Shown: one piece after another, positions 50,721 to 60,097 of the stretch
How positions within the stretch are numbered: position 1 is the first letter of the stretch
Layout: every line of letters starts with the position of its first letter
Source of the DNA: Azoarcus sp. Aa7
GTDB taxonomy: Bacteria; Pseudomonadota; Gammaproteobacteria; Burkholderiales; Rhodocyclaceae
NCBI RefSeq assembly: GCF_014822185.1
Contig: NZ_QVLR01000016.1
Location: forward strand, 1-64,000
DNA: 64,000 nt
Reading direction: 5' to 3'
Program-made: the position numbers and the translations under genes
Notes under the pieces: model-generated
What the model saw: the letters and a program-made list of their open reading frames with translations, nothing else
Databases searched by the model: none
What the model was told of the DNA's origin: nothing

Positions 50721-53023
50721 GCCGCCGGCTGCGCCACGCGCTTGCGGCGGCGCTGGGACTGCTGCTTGTTGCCGACCAGCTCTTCCCGCCGCCCCTGCCG
50801 GGGCGCGCGGCACCGCATGCGCAGGTGGTGCTGGCGCGCGACGGCACCCCGTTGCGCGCCTTCCCCGACCGCACCCACATCTGGCGCCATCCCGTCCGCG
50901 CCGACGAGGTGTCGCCGCGCTACCTCGAGGCCCTGATCGCCTACGAGGACCGCTTCTTCCACTGGCATCCCGGCGTCAATCCGCTGGCGCTGCTGCGCGC
51001 CGCGGGACAGTGGGCAACGAGCGGCCGCGTCGTGTCGGGCGGGTCGACGCTGACGATGCAGGTCGCGCGCATCCTCGATCCGACGCCGCACACGCTGCGC
51101 GGCAAGCTGCGCCAGATGGCACGTGCGCTGCAGCTGGAACTGCGGCTGTCCAAGCGCGAGATCCTCGCGCTCTACCTCGGTTACGCGCCGATGGGCGGCG
51201 TGCTCGAAGGCGTCGAGGCGGCCAGCCGGGCCTATCTCGGCAAACCGTCGGCGCGCCTGACGGAAGCGGAGGCCGCGCTGCTGACGGTGCTGCCGCAGGC
51301 CCCTTCGCTGCTGCGTCCGGACCGCTATCCCGAACGCGCGCGGCAGGCGCGCGACAAGGTGCTGGCGCGCATGGAGCGGCACTGGGGCGCCGAGGTCGTG
51401 CGCGAGGCGCGGCAGGAGCCGGTGATCGCCCAGACGGTGCGCGAACCGCTGCTCGCACCGCTGTTCGCCGAGCGCGTGCGCCGCGAGCATCCCCGCCAGC
51501 CGCGCGTGGAGACGACGCTGGACGCGGGCATGCAGAGCATGGTCGAACAGCTCATCGCGTCGCGGCTGTCGGTGCTGCCGCCGCGCGTGTCGATGGCGGC
51601 GCTGGTGGTCGACAACGCGACGCTGGACGTGCTCGCGTACGCGGGTTCCGCGGACTTCGCCGACGAGAGCCGCTTCTCGCACGTGGACATGGTGCGGGCG
51701 GCGCGTTCGCCCGGCTCGACGCTGAAGCCCTTCCTCTACGGGCTGGCGCTCGACGAAGGCCTGATCCATTCGGAATCGCTGCTGGCCGACGTGCCGCAGT
51801 CCTTTGCCGGCTACCAGCCGGGCAACTTCCAGGCGAACTTCAGCGGCCCGGTCAGCGTGTCGCAGGCGCTGCAGAAGTCGCTGAACGTGCCGGCCGTGGA
51901 GGTTCTCGACCATCTCGGGCCGCAGCGCTTCGTCGCGCAGCTGCGCCGCGGCGGCCTCAGGCTCGAGCTGCCGCGCGGCGCCGGCCCCAACCTCAGCGTG
52001 ATCCTGGGCGGCGCCGCGACGAGCCTGGAAGGTCTCGTCGGTGCCTATTCCTCGTTCGCGCGCGGCGGCATCGCCGCCCGGCCGCGCTACGTGAGCGACG
52101 CCCCGCTCGAGGAAACGCGCATGATGAGCGCGGGCGCGGCCTTCATCGTGCGCGACATCCTCGAATCGGGCGGGCCGCTGGCGCGCGCGGTCGAAGGCGG
52201 CGTCGGGGTGCGGCGCGGCATCGCCTTCAAGACCGGCACGAGCTTCGGCTTCCGCGACGCCTGGTCGGTCGGCGTCAGCGACCGCCTGACGGTGGGCGTG
52301 TGGGTCGGCCGGCCCGACGGCACGCCCAACCCCGGCTTCTTCGGCGCGAACATCGCCGCGCCGCTGCTGATCGACGTGTTCGCCGCAGTCGATCGCGCGC
52401 CACCCGGGCCGCCCGGGTCACGCCTCCCGCCCGAGGGCGTGTCGCAGGCGAAGATCTGCTGGCCGCTGGGCACTTGGAGCGAGGACCTTGCAACCGCGCT
52501 GTGCCATGAGCAGCGCACCGCCTGGATCCTCAACGGCGCCGCGCCGCCGACCTTTCCCGACCGCCTGCGCGGCGGCGCACCCCGCTACACGGATTACCGC
52601 GACGCGGAAAGCGGCTTGCGGGTGCGTGCCGGCTGCGCGCCCGGCGAGATGCGGGCCGTGGAGATGGCGCGCTGGCCCGCCGCGCTCGAACCCTGGCTGG
52701 ACGCCGGCACCCGACGACACGCCCTGCCCCCCGCATGGGCGCCGGCGTGCAGGGATGCCGTCGCGCCCGAGGCGGGGCTGAAGATCGTCGGCGTCACCGA
52801 CGGGGAAACGATACGCCGCGCCGGCACCGGCCCCGCCCCCGAACTGCGGCTGGAGGCCCGCGGCGGGCAGGACAGCCTGACTTGGCTCGTGAACGGCGTG
52901 CAGATCGGGCGCGTGGCGGCCGGCCGGTCGCTGCTGTGGAAATTTCCCGTCGCCGGTCCGTACCGGATCACGGCGATGGACGACGCGGGCCGCTTCGACA
53001 GCGTGGAAATCAGCGTCCGCTAG
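50717..53023 (+). CDS. pbpC: Penicillin-binding protein 1C
   Basis: A bifunctional murein polymerase of 768 residues with a GT51 glycosyltransferase domain (catalytic E77 in YEDRFFHWHPG; GGSTLTMQ), a transpeptidase domain (S334-T-L-K337, KSLN, KTGTSFGF) and the C-terminal BiPBP_C domain typical of PBP1C. An N-terminal hydrophobic anchor (LRHALAAALGLLLVAD) is present. Its ATG overlaps the alpha-2-macroglobulin TGA (ATGA). PBP1C with a macroglobulin is thought to repair wall damage while trapping attacking proteases. It ends 12 bases before the convergent HD-GYP gene. Confidence 0.95.
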   Translation: MSRRLRHALAAALGLLLVADQLFPPPLPGRAAPHAQVVLARDGTPLRAFPDRTHIWRHPVRADEVSPRYLEALIAYEDRFFHWHPGVNPLALLRAAGQWATSGRVVSGGSTLTMQVARILDPTPHTLRGKLRQMARALQLELRLSKREILALYLGYAPMGGVLEGVEAASRAYLGKPSARLTEAEAALLTVLPQAPSLLRPDRYPERARQARDKVLARMERHWGAEVVREARQEPVIAQTVREPLLAPLFAERVRREHPRQPRVETTLDAGMQSMVEQLIASRLSVLPPRVSMAALVVDNATLDVLAYAGSADFADESRFSHVDMVRAARSPGSTLKPFLYGLALDEGLIHSESLLADVPQSFAGYQPGNFQANFSGPVSVSQALQKSLNVPAVEVLDHLGPQRFVAQLRRGGLRLELPRGAGPNLSVILGGAATSLEGLVGAYSSFARGGIAARPRYVSDAPLEETRMMSAGAAFIVRDILESGGPLARAVEGGVGVRRGIAFKTGTSFGFRDAWSVGVSDRLTVGVWVGRPDGTPNPGFFGANIAAPLLIDVFAAVDRAPPGPPGSRLPPEGVSQAKICWPLGTWSEDLATALCHEQRTAWILNGAAPPTFPDRLRGGAPRYTDYRDAESGLRVRAGCAPGEMRAVEMARWPAALEPWLDAGTRRHALPPAWAPACRDAVAPEAGLKIVGVTDGETIRRAGTGPAPELRLEARGGQDSLTWLVNGVQIGRVAAGRSLLWKFPVAGPYRITAMDDAGRFDSVEISVR

Positions 53024-53035
53024 TAAGGCACTGCG

Positions 53036-54286
53036 TCAGCCGTGCGCGCGCTGCGCGAAGTACGCGAGGTTCATGCGCGGATTGAGGTAATCGACGACTC
53101 CGCGCGGCAGCCCGCGCGGCTTGAGCACGGCGTCTATCGTGACCTCGTCGGAGTCGGCCAGGCTCAGCACCAGCGCATCGCGGCGCGGCACACCCGGTTC
53201 GTACACCAGCACGGTCGGCTTGAGCGTGTTGCCCCGCGTGACCGCGACGACGATCGCGATCGAGCCGGTCGACAGGCGTACGAAGGAGCCGGGCGGATAG
53301 ATCCCCAGCTCCTTGATGAAGGTCGACAGCATGAAGGCGTCGAAATGCGCGGACTCGCGCGCGTACATCTGCGACAGCGCTTCCGCGGGCGTCAGGGCCT
53401 CGGCGAGCGAATGGGGATTGCACAGGTTGTCGTAGCGATTCGCGATCGCGACCATGCGCGCGAGCGGGTTGATGTCCGGGCCCTTGCGGCCGGCCGGGAA
53501 GCCGCTGCCGTCCACGCATTCGTGATGTTCGCGGATGATCGCGCACACCGACGACGCAACATGCTTGCCGACGATCTGCAGTCCGTACTCGCCGTGCATG
53601 CGGTAGAGGGACTCTTCCGGGCGGCTGCGTTCCTTGGTGCGCAACACGATGGGATTGATCCGCTTGGCGCCGATGTCGTGCAGCAGCGCGCCCATGCCGG
53701 CCGCTTCGAACACCTCGCGCTTCAGCCCCAGCCCCTTCGCGAGGATCATCGTCAGGATCATGACGTTGAGCGCGTGCTGGTGCGTCGCGTCGTCGCGCTT
53801 GCGCGAGGCGACCAGCATCACGGTCGCGCCGGGGTCGTCGAGAAAGGTCGATACGAGCTCCCCGACCATGGCACCGGCCAGCGCGGTGGCCGCTGCGGGC
53901 TCGCGCAGCAGGTCGGCGATCAGGTTCCGCGTCGAGTCGACGCATTCCCCGTAGGCCTTCTCGCAGCTGCGGATGAGTTCACGCTGCTCCGCCATGCGCG
54001 TCGCGCCCTGGCGCTTGGCCGCGATCAGGGTGCCGCTGTCCGGTCCGGGCGCCGCTGCGGGCGGCGCCGGCGGGGCGCCTGCCGACTCGCGCGGCGCGAC
54101 CACCGAGCGGGCGGGATCGTAGGCGATGCGGGGCAGGCCGAGTTCGCGCAAGGCCCGCAGCTGCTTCTCGCTGCTGATGCGGAAGGAATTGACCAGGAAG
54201 GGGTGGTCGAGCCAAGGCATGTCCAGCGACACGAACATGCCGACCTGCAGTTGTTCGACGCCGACTTTCGGGAGTGGGTCCGGCAT
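53036..54286 (-). CDS. HD-GYP domain protein (c-di-GMP phosphodiesterase family)
   Basis: A 416-residue protein with an N-terminal DUF3391 domain (LPKVGVEQLQVGMFVSLDMPW to about residue 130) and an HD-GYP domain (about 165-360): LLHDIGAKRINP, then HHECVDGSGFP. The signature triplet is GFP, not GYP. The metal and H/D residues (HQHALNVMI, HD, HHE) are in place, so activity is plausible. A TATGAT-type -10 lies about 100 bases upstream. The ATG at 54286 removes 14 unconserved residues from the longer frame. Confidence 0.9.
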   Translation of the reverse strand: MPDPLPKVGVEQLQVGMFVSLDMPWLDHPFLVNSFRISSEKQLRALRELGLPRIAYDPARSVVAPRESAGAPPAPPAAAPGPDSGTLIAAKRQGATRMAEQRELIRSCEKAYGECVDSTRNLIADLLREPAAATALAGAMVGELVSTFLDDPGATVMLVASRKRDDATHQHALNVMILTMILAKGLGLKREVFEAAGMGALLHDIGAKRINPIVLRTKERSRPEESLYRMHGEYGLQIVGKHVASSVCAIIREHHECVDGSGFPAGRKGPDINPLARMVAIANRYDNLCNPHSLAEALTPAEALSQMYARESAHFDAFMLSTFIKELGIYPPGSFVRLSTGSIAIVVAVTRGNTLKPTVLVYEPGVPRRDALVLSLADSDEVTIDAVLKPRGLPRGVVDYLNPRMNLAYFAQRAHG

Positions 54287-54423
54287 CTTGTTACATCGGG
54301 CGACGGCTCGGGAAGCGGCTGTTTCCACCAGCCGGATGCGGAACGGCAGGGCGGCCGGAAACCGGTCGCGCGCGCCGTACCCGCATCATAAACCCAATTG
54401 CACTAACGGATTCCGGCGGGCGC

Positions 54424-54924
54424 CTACTTCAGCGCCGCGAGTGCCGCCGCGTAGTCCGGTTCGTCCTTGATCTCGCCGACGAGCTGCGAGTGCAGCACCT
54501 TGTCATTGGCATCGAGCACGACGACGGCACGGGCGGTGACGCCCGCGAGCGGGCCGGAGACGATCTCGACGCCGTAGTCCTTCATGAAGTTGCGCCCGCG
54601 CATGGTCGACAGCGTGACGACGTTCTCCAGCCCTTCGGCGACGCAGAAGCGCTTCGACGCAAAAGGCAGGTCGGCGGAGACGATCAGCACGACGGTGTTG
54701 TCGAGCTTGGACGCCTCGGCGTTGAACTTGCGCGTCGAGGTCGCGCAGGTGGGAGTGTCGAGGCTGGGGACGATGTTGAGGACCTTGCGCTTGCCGGCGT
54801 AGTCGGCGAGCGTGACGTCCTTGAGGTCGGCGCCGACCAGCGACAGCGGCGGAACTGCGTCGCCCTTCTGCGGGAACTTGCCGGCGACTTCGATCGGGTT
54901 GCCGCCCAGGGTCACGGTGCTCAT
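54424..54924 (-). CDS. tpx: Thiol peroxidase (atypical 2-Cys peroxiredoxin)
   Basis: Tpx reduces lipid and other hydroperoxides in the periplasm or cytoplasm with thioredoxin. The 166-residue protein has the peroxidatic cysteine in [15 protein letters not shown] (C60) and the resolving cysteine in [13 protein letters not shown] (C94), plus [11 protein letters not shown]-type strands near the end. A GGAGGAG Shine-Dalgarno precedes the ATG. Confidence 0.96.
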   Translation of the reverse strand: MSTVTLGGNPIEVAGKFPQKGDAVPPLSLVGADLKDVTLADYAGKRKVLNIVPSLDTPTCATSTRKFNAEASKLDNTVVLIVSADLPFASKRFCVAEGLENVVTLSTMRGRNFMKDYGVEIVSGPLAGVTARAVVVLDANDKVLHSQLVGEIKDEPDYAAALAALK

Positions 54925-55036
54925 GCGTGTGTCTCCTCCGTTGAGATGTTGGGGCGCCGGCGGCGGGCGCCGGCTTTATCCAATCAGTCTAGTCTCGAAT
55001 TCCACACAGGGGAACCGCGCGCACGGAGGGGTTTTC

Positions 55037-55064
55037 GCGGGAGGCCGAGGAGCGGGCCTCCCGC
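55037..55064 (-). terminator. Hairpin after the fdh operon
   Basis: GCGGGAGGCC and GGCCTCCCGC form a perfect 10-bp stem with an 8-base loop, 10 bases past the stop of the formate dehydrogenase gamma gene. There is no T-run on the minus strand, so termination strength is uncertain. Confidence 0.6.
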
Positions 55065-55074
55065 ACACTGCGGA

Positions 55075-56073
55075 TCAGGGATGGCCCGAGCGGCCGGCCT
55101 TGACCTCGTCGTACCAGAACTCGTGATGCTCCTTCGCCCAGGTCTCGTCGACGTAGCCGGTCTTCATCGACTGGTAGGCACCTTCGACGCCTATCGTGCC
55201 CATGTAGATGTGGCCCAGCGACAGGGCGATCAGCACGATCGCGCCGACGCCGTGGATGATGTTCGCGAGCTGCATCGTCGCGCGCGTCTGGCCGAAGTTG
55301 GGGAAGTCCATCACGAGGCCGGAGCCGGCAACGATCAGGCCGAGGAAGGTCACGCCGATCCAGAACCAGGTCTTCTCGCCGAAGTTGAAGCGCCCCGAGG
55401 GCACGTGCTCGCCGCTGGCGATGCCGCCGGCCTTGCGGATCCACACGCTGTCGATCGCCTGCCACACGTTGTCGCGCAGGAAGGCGAGGATCATCAGCAG
55501 CGTGAACACGCCGAACAGCGGGCCGACGTAGTTATGCACGTTCTTGCCCGCCCACAGCAGTCCGCCCAGCACCGCGTTGCCGAAGATCGGTTCGATGAAG
55601 TGCTTGCCGAACAGGATGCACACGCCGGTGATCCCGAGCACGACGAAGCTGATCGCGGTGCCCCAGTGCACGACACGCTCGAAGGTGCTGAAGCGCTGCA
55701 GCTTGCGACCGGTCGGCGCGCCGTGCAGCTTGACCGCGCCCTTGACCGCGAAGAACAGCCCGATCGCGGTGGGCACGACCAGCAGCAGGACACCGCCCCA
55801 GAAGGTCACGGGACCGTTGCGCCACTGGCGCCACGCCTGGCCTTCGGTCTGGATCAGCACGCCGGTTTCGGGGCCGCGCACGGTGGTGAAGTGCGCCTCG
55901 CCGGAACGCACCTCGCGCCACACCGGCGCGTTGTTGAGCGGCTGCGCCTGCTGGCGCTCGACCTGCGCTGCGGCCGGATCGGCCTGCGCCAGCGCCGGCC
56001 CGCTGCCCAGCATGAACAGCCACAGCACCAGCAGCAGTCCGAAGCCACTGCGCCGCCTGAGGATTGTGCTCAT
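55075..56073 (-). CDS. fdhC: Formate dehydrogenase gamma subunit (cytochrome b)
   Basis: The membrane cytochrome b that passes formate electrons to the quinone pool. The 332-residue protein has a cleavable signal peptide (ending GPALA-QADP), a periplasmic segment, and four core membrane helices with candidate heme histidines in ERVVHWGTA, GKHFIEP, NIIHGVGA and LGHIYMG. Length and the FRDNVWQAIDSVWI region match the FdoI/FdnI-type gamma subunit with N-terminal extension common in betaproteobacteria. It is the last gene of the operon, ten bases after the small lipoprotein gene. Confidence 0.93.
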   Translation of the reverse strand: MSTILRRRSGFGLLLVLWLFMLGSGPALAQADPAAAQVERQQAQPLNNAPVWREVRSGEAHFTTVRGPETGVLIQTEGQAWRQWRNGPVTFWGGVLLLVVPTAIGLFFAVKGAVKLHGAPTGRKLQRFSTFERVVHWGTAISFVVLGITGVCILFGKHFIEPIFGNAVLGGLLWAGKNVHNYVGPLFGVFTLLMILAFLRDNVWQAIDSVWIRKAGGIASGEHVPSGRFNFGEKTWFWIGVTFLGLIVAGSGLVMDFPNFGQTRATMQLANIIHGVGAIVLIALSLGHIYMGTIGVEGAYQSMKTGYVDETWAKEHHEFWYDEVKAGRSGHP

Positions 56074-56083
56074 GGCCGCCTCC

Positions 56084-56308
56084 TCATTCGACACGCTTGT
56101 ATTCGTTCTGCGCGCGGACGCGGTTGCGTTCGGCCTGCTCCCACGCACCCTTGTCGCCCTTGAACGTTCCGCCCTCCCACGGCCGGGTGTCGGTCTTGCC
56201 GGCATATTTGCCCTGTTCGTACTTGCCGACCTGCGGCTGCTCGCCGCAGCCGGCGAGAAGGGCTGCCGCGCACACGGCGGCGATCACGTACGGAATGCGC
56301 GCTTTCAT
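56084..56308 (-). CDS. Small lipoprotein of the formate dehydrogenase operon
   Basis: A 74-residue protein with a lipoprotein signal (ALLAGC21) and a short polar mature part (KYEQGKYAGKTDTRPWEGG... rich in K/E/W). Its ATG overlaps the fdhB stop (ATGA), so it is translated with fdhB. I know no function. Position suggests it helps to assemble or anchor the dehydrogenase, or is a periplasmic linker between FdhB and FdhC. Confidence 0.75.
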   Translation of the reverse strand: MKARIPYVIAAVCAAALLAGCGEQPQVGKYEQGKYAGKTDTRPWEGGTFKGDKGAWEQAERNRVRAQNEYKRVE

Positions 56309-56910
56309 TTCGCCCCCTCCTTGTCCTTGCCGTAGGCGGTCATCCAGCCCCAGGCCTCGACGCCCTTGCCGCGGCGCAGCACGCGGTCGCGGAAGATGTC
56401 GGAGATCTCGGTCGCATCGCCGGCGAGCAACGCCTTGGTCGAGCACATCTCGGCGCATAGCGGCAGCTTGCCTTCGGCCAAGCGGTTGCGGCCATACTTG
56501 TCGAACTCGGCCTGCGAGCCGTTTTCCTCGGGGCCGCCGGCGCAGAAGGTGCATTTGTCCATCTTGCCGCGCGCGCCGAAGGCCGCCGGACCGTTGGGGA
56601 ATTGCGGCGCGCCGAAGGGACAGGCGTAGAAGCAGTAGCCGCAGCCGATGCAGCCGTCCTTGTCGTGCAGGACAACGCCTTCCTCGGTCTGGTAGATCAC
56701 GTTGGTCGGGCACACCGCGATGCACGGCGCGTCCGAACAATGCATGCAGGCGACCGACATCGAGCGCTCGCCGGGCACCCCGTCGTTGATCGTGACGACG
56801 CGCCGGCGGTTCACGCCCCACGGCACCTCGTGCTCGTTCTTGCAGGCGGTGACGCAGCCGTTGCACTCGATGCAGCGCTCGGCGTCACACAGGAATTTCA
56901 TGCGTGCCAT
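56305..56910 (-). CDS. fdhB: Formate dehydrogenase beta subunit (4Fe-4S)
   Basis: The electron-transfer subunit between the catalytic subunit and the cytochrome b. The 201-residue protein has four 4Fe-4S cysteine groups (CIECNGCVTAC, CMHCSDAPCIAVCP, CIGCGYCFYACP and the CTFC ... CAEMC pair). It lacks the C-terminal membrane anchor of E. coli FdnH, so attachment must be through FdhC. It lies 11 bases after fdhA. Confidence 0.95.
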   Translation of the reverse strand: MARMKFLCDAERCIECNGCVTACKNEHEVPWGVNRRRVVTINDGVPGERSMSVACMHCSDAPCIAVCPTNVIYQTEEGVVLHDKDGCIGCGYCFYACPFGAPQFPNGPAAFGARGKMDKCTFCAGGPEENGSQAEFDKYGRNRLAEGKLPLCAEMCSTKALLAGDATEISDIFRDRVLRRGKGVEAWGWMTAYGKDKEGAK

Positions 56911-56921
56911 TTATGTTCTCC

Positions 56922-59825
56922 TCAGGCCTTGGACACGCGGCAAAGCGTCGTCTTGGTTTCCTGCATCATCGTCACCGCGTCGTAGCCGTAGGTCGTGGCG
57001 TGGTTGACCGACTCCCCGCGCACGATCGGCGCCGCCCCTTCCGGGTAGAACTCGAGCATGTCCTTGCCCGACCACCAGCCGGAGAAGTGGAAGGGCAGGA
57101 ACACGGTGCCGGGCGCGACGCGCTGCGTGACCTGGGCGCGCACCTTCAGCTTCGCCTTGGTCGGCGATTCGACCCAGATGTAGTCGCCGTTGCGGAAGCC
57201 GCCGTCGTTGGCGTCCTTGGGGTTCACCTCAGCGAACATTTCCTGCTGCAGCTCGGCGAGCCACGGGTTGGAGCGCGTTTCCTCGCCGCCGCCCTCATAC
57301 TCCACGAGGCGCCCCGAGGTCATGATCAGCGGGTAGTCCTTGGAGATGTCCTTGACCTTTTCCTGGAGCGACTTGTACAGCGTCGGCAGGCGCCAGAACT
57401 TCATCTTGTCGTCGTGCGTGGGGTACTTCTCGACCAGATCCGGACGCGGCGAGTAGATCGGCTCGCGGTGCAGCGGCACCGGGTCGGGGAAGTTCCACAC
57501 CAACGCGCGCGCCTTGGCGTTGCCGAAGGGGTGCATGCCGTGGTTCTTCATCGCGACGCGGATGATGCCGCCCGAGAGGTCGGTCTTCCAGTTCTTGCCC
57601 TCGGCGGCGGCCTTTTCGGCATCGGTGAGCTCGTCCCACCAGCCGAGCTTCTTCAGCAGCACGTCATCGAACTCGGGGTAGCCCATCTGCAGCTCGGCAC
57701 CCTTGGAGGCGGAGCCTTCCTCGGCGAGCAGCGAAACGCCGTCCCGCTCGACGCCGAAGTTGGCGCGGAAGTTGCCGCCGCCTTCCATGACGTGCTTCGA
57801 CGTGTCATACAGGTTGGGCGTGCCGGGGTGCTTGAGCTCGGGCGTACCGTAGCACGGCCAGGGCAGGCCGAAGTAGTCGCCGTCGCACGGGCCGCCGGTA
57901 GCCTTCAGCGTCTTCACGTCGAAGGTGTGCATGTTCTGCATGTGCAGCTTGAGGCGCTCGGGCGACTGGCCGGTGTAGCCGATGGTGAAGGTGCCGCGGT
58001 TGATCTCGCGCAGGATGTCCTCGGGCACCGGCTCGTCCCAGCCCTGCTTGTCCTTCACCAGCGGGATGTTCTTCACCAGCTCGTCGGCGAAGCCGAACTT
58101 CTTCGCGAAGGCATACATGATGGTGTGGTCGGGCTTGGATTCGAACAGCGGTTCGATGACCTTCTCCCGCCACTGCAGCGAGCGGTTCGACGCGGTGGCC
58201 GAGCCGGAAGTCTCGAACTGGGTGCAGGCCGGCAGCAGATAGACGCCGTCCTTCCTGACCATCGCCGCCATCGACGCGGTCGCCGACGGGTAGGGGTCGA
58301 TCACGACCAGGGTGTCGAGCTTCTTCATCGCCTCGACCATCTCGGCGCCGCGCGTTTGCGAGTTCGGCGCGTGGCCCCAGTACACGACCGCGCGCAGGTT
58401 GCCCGGCTGGTCGATCGCGTCCGGGTTCTCGAGCACGCCGTCGATCCAGCGCGACACCGTGATGCCGGACTTGGTCATCAGCTCCTCGGATCTGTAGCGC
58501 GCCTTGACCCACTCGTAATCGACGCCCCACACCTTGCACCAGTGCTTCCACGATCCGGCGGCGAGGCCGTAGTAGCCGGGCAGGGAGTCGGGATTCGGGC
58601 CGACGTCGGTCGCGCCCTGCACGTTGTCGTGGCCGCGGAAGATGTTGGTGCCGCCGCCCGACACGCCGACGTTGCCGAGCACCAGCTGCAGGATGCACAT
58701 CGCGCGCACGTTGGCGTTGCCGACCGTGTGCTGGGTCTGGCCCATGCACCACACGACCGTCGAGGGCTTGTTCTTCGCCAGCGTCTCGGCGACCTTCAGT
58801 ACCTGTTCCTCGGGGATGCCGGTGACTTCCTGCACCTTGTCCGGGGTCCACTTCGCGACTTCTTCCCGAACCTTGTCGAGGCCGTACACGCGCTGGCGGA
58901 TGTATTCCTGGTCCTCCCAGCCGTTCTTGAAGATGTGATACAGCATGCCCCAGATGAAGGGGATGTCGGTGCCCGAGCGGATGCGCACGTAGTAGTCGGC
59001 CTTCGCCGCGGTGCGCGTGAAGCGCGGGTCGACGACGACCATCTTCGACCCGTTCTCCTTGGCGTGCAGGATGTGCAGCAGCGACACCGGATGCGCCTCG
59101 GCCGCGTTGGAGCCGATGAACAGCATCGCCTTCGCGTTCTGCATGTCGTTGTAGGAGTTCGTCATCGCGCCGTAGCCCCAGGTGTTGGCGACGCCGGCGA
59201 CGGTGGTCGAGTGGCAGATGCGCGCCTGGTGGTCCATGTTGTTCGTGCCGAAGAAGGACACGAACTTGCGCAGCAGGTAGGCCTGCTCGTTGCTGTGCTT
59301 CGACGAGCCGATCCAGTACACGGCGTCGGGGCCGGACTCCGCGCGGATCTTCAGCAGGCGGTCGCCCACTTCCTGGAGCGCCTGGTCCCACGTGATCTTC
59401 TGGTACTTGCCGTCGACGAGCTTCATCGGATATTTCAGGCGGTGCTCGCCGTGGCCGTGCTCGCGGATCGAGGCACCCTTGGCGCAATGCGCGCCGAGGT
59501 TGATCGGCGAATCGAACACCGGCTCCTGGCGGATCCACACGCCGTTCTTGACCACGGCGTCGATCGCGCAGCCGACCGAGCAGTGGCTGCACACGGTGCG
59601 GCGCACGGTCGTGTCGCCGGTCCCGCCCGCCGCTTCCGGGCTCGCCGCGTCGGCGCTGCCGATCAGGTTGTAGGGCAGTTGCGCGGCCAACGCGCCGGCG
59701 CCCACGCCGAGGCCCGAGCGCTTGAGGAAGGTGCGCCGGTCCATGGTCTGGCCGAAGTGCCGCGCCGCCGAGCTGCGCAGCTGACGGGCCGCGCCCGTCG
59801 CCTGGGTGGATTTCCTCGTAAGCAT
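56922..59825 (-). CDS. fdhA: Formate dehydrogenase catalytic subunit (molybdo/tungsto-pterin, Tat-exported)
   Basis: The catalytic subunit, which oxidises formate to CO2 at a bis-MGD metal centre. The 967-residue protein has a twin-arginine signal (DRRTFLKRSG), a 4Fe-4S motif (C79-HC-x3-C ... C114) and the metal-ligand position C204 in DHQARICHS; it is cysteine, encoded by TGC, and not selenocysteine. Molybdopterin domains and a C-terminal MGD-binding barrel (FLPFHFSGWWSG) follow. The start at 59825 keeps the 27-residue Tat leader extension seen in related sequences. It lies 14 bases after the small Tat-signal gene. Confidence 0.96.
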   Translation of the reverse strand: MLTRKSTQATGAARQLRSSAARHFGQTMDRRTFLKRSGLGVGAGALAAQLPYNLIGSADAASPEAAGGTGDTTVRRTVCSHCSVGCAIDAVVKNGVWIRQEPVFDSPINLGAHCAKGASIREHGHGEHRLKYPMKLVDGKYQKITWDQALQEVGDRLLKIRAESGPDAVYWIGSSKHSNEQAYLLRKFVSFFGTNNMDHQARICHSTTVAGVANTWGYGAMTNSYNDMQNAKAMLFIGSNAAEAHPVSLLHILHAKENGSKMVVVDPRFTRTAAKADYYVRIRSGTDIPFIWGMLYHIFKNGWEDQEYIRQRVYGLDKVREEVAKWTPDKVQEVTGIPEEQVLKVAETLAKNKPSTVVWCMGQTQHTVGNANVRAMCILQLVLGNVGVSGGGTNIFRGHDNVQGATDVGPNPDSLPGYYGLAAGSWKHWCKVWGVDYEWVKARYRSEELMTKSGITVSRWIDGVLENPDAIDQPGNLRAVVYWGHAPNSQTRGAEMVEAMKKLDTLVVIDPYPSATASMAAMVRKDGVYLLPACTQFETSGSATASNRSLQWREKVIEPLFESKPDHTIMYAFAKKFGFADELVKNIPLVKDKQGWDEPVPEDILREINRGTFTIGYTGQSPERLKLHMQNMHTFDVKTLKATGGPCDGDYFGLPWPCYGTPELKHPGTPNLYDTSKHVMEGGGNFRANFGVERDGVSLLAEEGSASKGAELQMGYPEFDDVLLKKLGWWDELTDAEKAAAEGKNWKTDLSGGIIRVAMKNHGMHPFGNAKARALVWNFPDPVPLHREPIYSPRPDLVEKYPTHDDKMKFWRLPTLYKSLQEKVKDISKDYPLIMTSGRLVEYEGGGEETRSNPWLAELQQEMFAEVNPKDANDGGFRNGDYIWVESPTKAKLKVRAQVTQRVAPGTVFLPFHFSGWWSGKDMLEFYPEGAAPIVRGESVNHATTYGYDAVTMMQETKTTLCRVSKA

Positions 59826-59839
59826 CGCCTGTCCCCCGC

Positions 59840-60046
59840 CTAGATGCGCGCAGTGCGGTAGTAGTTGCGCGCGTGCTCGCTGACACCGCGCTCCGCCCCG
59901 GTTTCGCCCGCCGCCTGTGCGAGCGGGGTGGCCACCGCGGCCGGCTTGCCCGCGACCGTCGCGACGGCCGCCGCGGCAGCGGCGCCGCCGGCGCCGAGGG
60001 TCAGCAGGAAATGACGGCGCTGCAGGCCGGATTTCTTGTCTTCCAT
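59840..60046 (-). CDS. Formate dehydrogenase region Tat-signal small protein
   Basis: A 68-residue protein with a twin-arginine signal (LQRRHFLLTLGAGG) and an Ala-rich hydrophobic stretch, then a short tail ending YYRTARI. It belongs to the 'formate dehydrogenase region TAT target' group that precedes fdhA genes. A role in assembly or export is assumed. Start and stop lie in the 51-base and 14-base gaps to torD-like and fdhA genes. Confidence 0.88.
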   Translation of the reverse strand: MEDKKSGLQRRHFLLTLGAGGAAAAAAVATVAGKPAAVATPLAQAAGETGAERGVSEHARNYYRTARI

Positions 60047-60097
60047 GTCCTTCTCCCGTATCGGATCGCTTGGCCGGTCCTGCGGACCGGGTGCGAC

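Noticed and set aside
59202-59225. Selenocysteine in the formate dehydrogenase catalytic subunit
   Set aside because: The codon at the metal-ligand position (residue 204) is TGC, a normal cysteine codon, and not TGA.
56904-59843. 979-residue open frame on the plus strand opposite fdhA
   Set aside because: Antisense shadow of a strongly supported gene; composition (H, R, D, V rich) and the absence of any domain argue against it.
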